Assembly: GCA_016195295.1 (NCBI GenBank)
Contig: JACPZV010000088.1
Location: 1-5,141 of the forward strand
DNA: 5,141 bases
Direction: 5' to 3'
From: Acidobacteriota bacterium
GTDB taxonomy: Bacteria > Acidobacteriota > Vicinamibacteria > Vicinamibacterales > CAVVIG01
A program made the translations under genes and the position numbers. Of this stretch, positions 4,304 to 5,141 are shown piece by piece; within the stretch, counting starts at the first letter, position 1; each line of letters begins with the position of its first letter. The notes under the pieces were generated by a model that saw only the letters and a program-made list of their open reading frames with translations, was not told the origin of the DNA and made no database searches.

Positions 4304-5005
4304 ATGCCGGTGGCGAAATGCGCGTGGCCGATTATCGTGTACGGCGCACTCGTCGCGCTGGCGGCGCAGGGCGGATTCGTGCCTGCACAGTATCGTGATG
4401 GAGCGCTGCCGCCGATCCCGATTCTGGCCATTGGCGGGGGTGAGGTGTTCTTGGAACTCACCGTCAGCAGCAACGGTGTCGTAAGCGCGGTCAGAACGCT
4501 GCGGGCGACGCCACCGTTCACCGATGCCATGAGCAATACCGTACGCGGCTGGCAGTTCCGGCCGGCCGAAGAGGAGATGGAGCCCGAGCCTGGCAAGCCG
4601 GTCGACCCGAGGCCGCGGAGGCCGGTGGAGTCGAAGGTGCTGGTCGTCGGCATATTCCGGCCACCGACAATCAATACACCCACGTTTGGCGAGCCCCCCA
4701 AAGATGTGGCATCACCGTCGAATGAGACGCCATTTCCCCTGGCGACGGTGATGCCGTTGTACCCGCCTCTGGCGCGCGAGAACGGGATCGTGCTGGTCGA
4801 AGTGCGAATTGACGCGGACGGTGGGGTTGCCGACGCGAAGGTGATTCGCTCGGCGCCACCGCTCGACGAGCCTGCGCGGGACGCGGCGCGCCGGTGGACA
4901 TTCCGCCCAGCACGCGTGCATGGAACGTCCGTCGCGAGGCTCGCGTACATGGTATTCGCGTTTCGCCAGCCCATCACGGTGACACCAAGAAAAGGTTCCG
5001 AGTAG
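4304..5005 (+). CDS. TonB-family protein with two TonB C-terminal-like domains (233 aa)
   Basis: The N-terminus has a hydrophobic stretch (residues 8-22, WPIIVYGALVALAAQ) that is either a signal peptide or an uncleaved membrane anchor. Two TonB_C-like repeats follow. The first, about 45-88, has GEVFLELTVSSNGVVSAVRTL and the signature W83-Q-F-R-P-A. The second, about 149-222, has YPPLARENGIVLVEVRIDADG and W198-T-F-R-P-A. A proline-rich, charged linker (90-108, EPEPGKPVDPRPRRP) separates them. TonB couples inner-membrane energy to outer-membrane receptors, and the C-terminal domain contacts the receptor's TonB box. No exbB, exbD or receptor gene is in the window, so this may be a periplasmic TonB-like protein rather than an energy transducer. 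TGAGG at 4294-4298 serves as ribosome site, 5 nt before the ATG, and overlaps the stop codon of the preceding frame. Confidence 0.85.
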   Translation: MPVAKCAWPIIVYGALVALAAQGGFVPAQYRDGALPPIPILAIGGGEVFLELTVSSNGVVSAVRTLRATPPFTDAMSNTVRGWQFRPAEEEMEPEPGKPVDPRPRRPVESKVLVVGIFRPPTINTPTFGEPPKDVASPSNETPFPLATVMPLYPPLARENGIVLVEVRIDADGGVADAKVIRSAPPLDEPARDAARRWTFRPARVHGTSVARLAYMVFAFRQPITVTPRKGSE

Positions 5006-5080
5006 ACACGTCGTTCCGTGTCAGTCGCCCGGTGCCCAACGACTGAACTGAGCAGAAGGCCGGTGTGCTTCATGCTGCTC
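5005..5080 (+). terminator. Three consecutive hairpins after the TonB-family gene
   Basis: Hairpin 1 pairs GACACG (5005-5010) with CGTGTC (5017-5022) across a 6-nt loop, beginning at the G of the TAG stop. Hairpin 2 pairs TCAGTCG (5021-5027) with CGACTGA (5040-5046). Hairpin 3 pairs GAGCAG (5050-5055) with CTGCTC (5075-5080), with a possible AAG/CTT extension. Hairpins 1 and 2 share two bases, so they compete at the edge. None is followed by a T-tract. Together they suggest a structured 3' end that stops transcription or protects the mRNA. Confidence 0.45.
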
Positions 5081-5141
5081 GCCGCGCCGCGGTAGTCCAG
5101 CCTCCGGCTTTATACATTCCTCACGCTAATCGCTCTCCGCC

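Noticed and set aside
4198..5073. Long minus-strand open frame of 291 codons
   Set aside because: It mirrors the TonB-family gene, whose two domains are clear on the plus strand. Its translation is low-complexity Ser/Gly/Thr/Arg with no domain, and it has no good ribosome site.
5034..5097. Possible integron attC site (GCCCAAC at 5034-5040 resembles an R'' box)
   Set aside because: No matching GTTGGGC follows, the hairpins are side by side rather than nested as in attC, and neighbouring genes lie in both orientations.

Overview
This is a GC-rich bacterial window of short, mostly complete genes. It looks like chromosome of a soil-type, high-GC Gram-negative bacterium. Acidobacteriota (Vicinamibacteria-like) is my best guess, based on small winged-helix ORFs, a two-domain TonB-family protein, strong G/C third codon positions and a TTGACG / TAGAGT promoter. 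That placement is inference from style, not from a marker gene. I see no rRNA, tRNA, CRISPR array, transposase or integrase.

Layout. (1) 1-66, minus strand: the first 22 codons of a cold-shock-domain protein, running off the left edge. (2) 67-440: divergent intergenic region ending in a good promoter (381-410). (3) 441-1246, plus strand: a compact cluster of a 71-aa winged-helix-like protein, a 119-aa PilZ (c-di-GMP-binding type) protein and a 51-aa zinc-ribbon protein that starts at GTG. (4) 1375-2298, plus strand: a free-standing tandem-ACT-domain protein and a SnoaL/NTF2-fold protein, each with a strong AGGAGG site. A 24-nt inverted repeat follows the second stop codon. (5) 2490-3690, minus strand: read from the right, a 38-aa single-pass membrane protein, a 112-aa protein I do not recognise, a SelT/SelW/SelH (Rdx) thioredoxin-like protein, and an orphan 98-aa beta-rich protein whose start codon lies inside an inverted repeat next to a -10-like box. 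(6) 3691-4303: divergent spacer plus the remains, or frameshifted copy, of a small exported protein. (7) 4304-5005, plus strand: a secreted or anchored protein with two TonB-C-terminal-like domains, followed by three hairpins in a row.

Functionally the window is an assortment of small accessory, regulatory and stress genes rather than one pathway. The best candidates for undescribed biology are the 38-aa/112-aa/Rdx minus-strand cluster, the 98-aa orphan with its unusual start region, and the winged-helix/PilZ/zinc-ribbon mini-cluster. None can be named as a new system from sequence reading alone.
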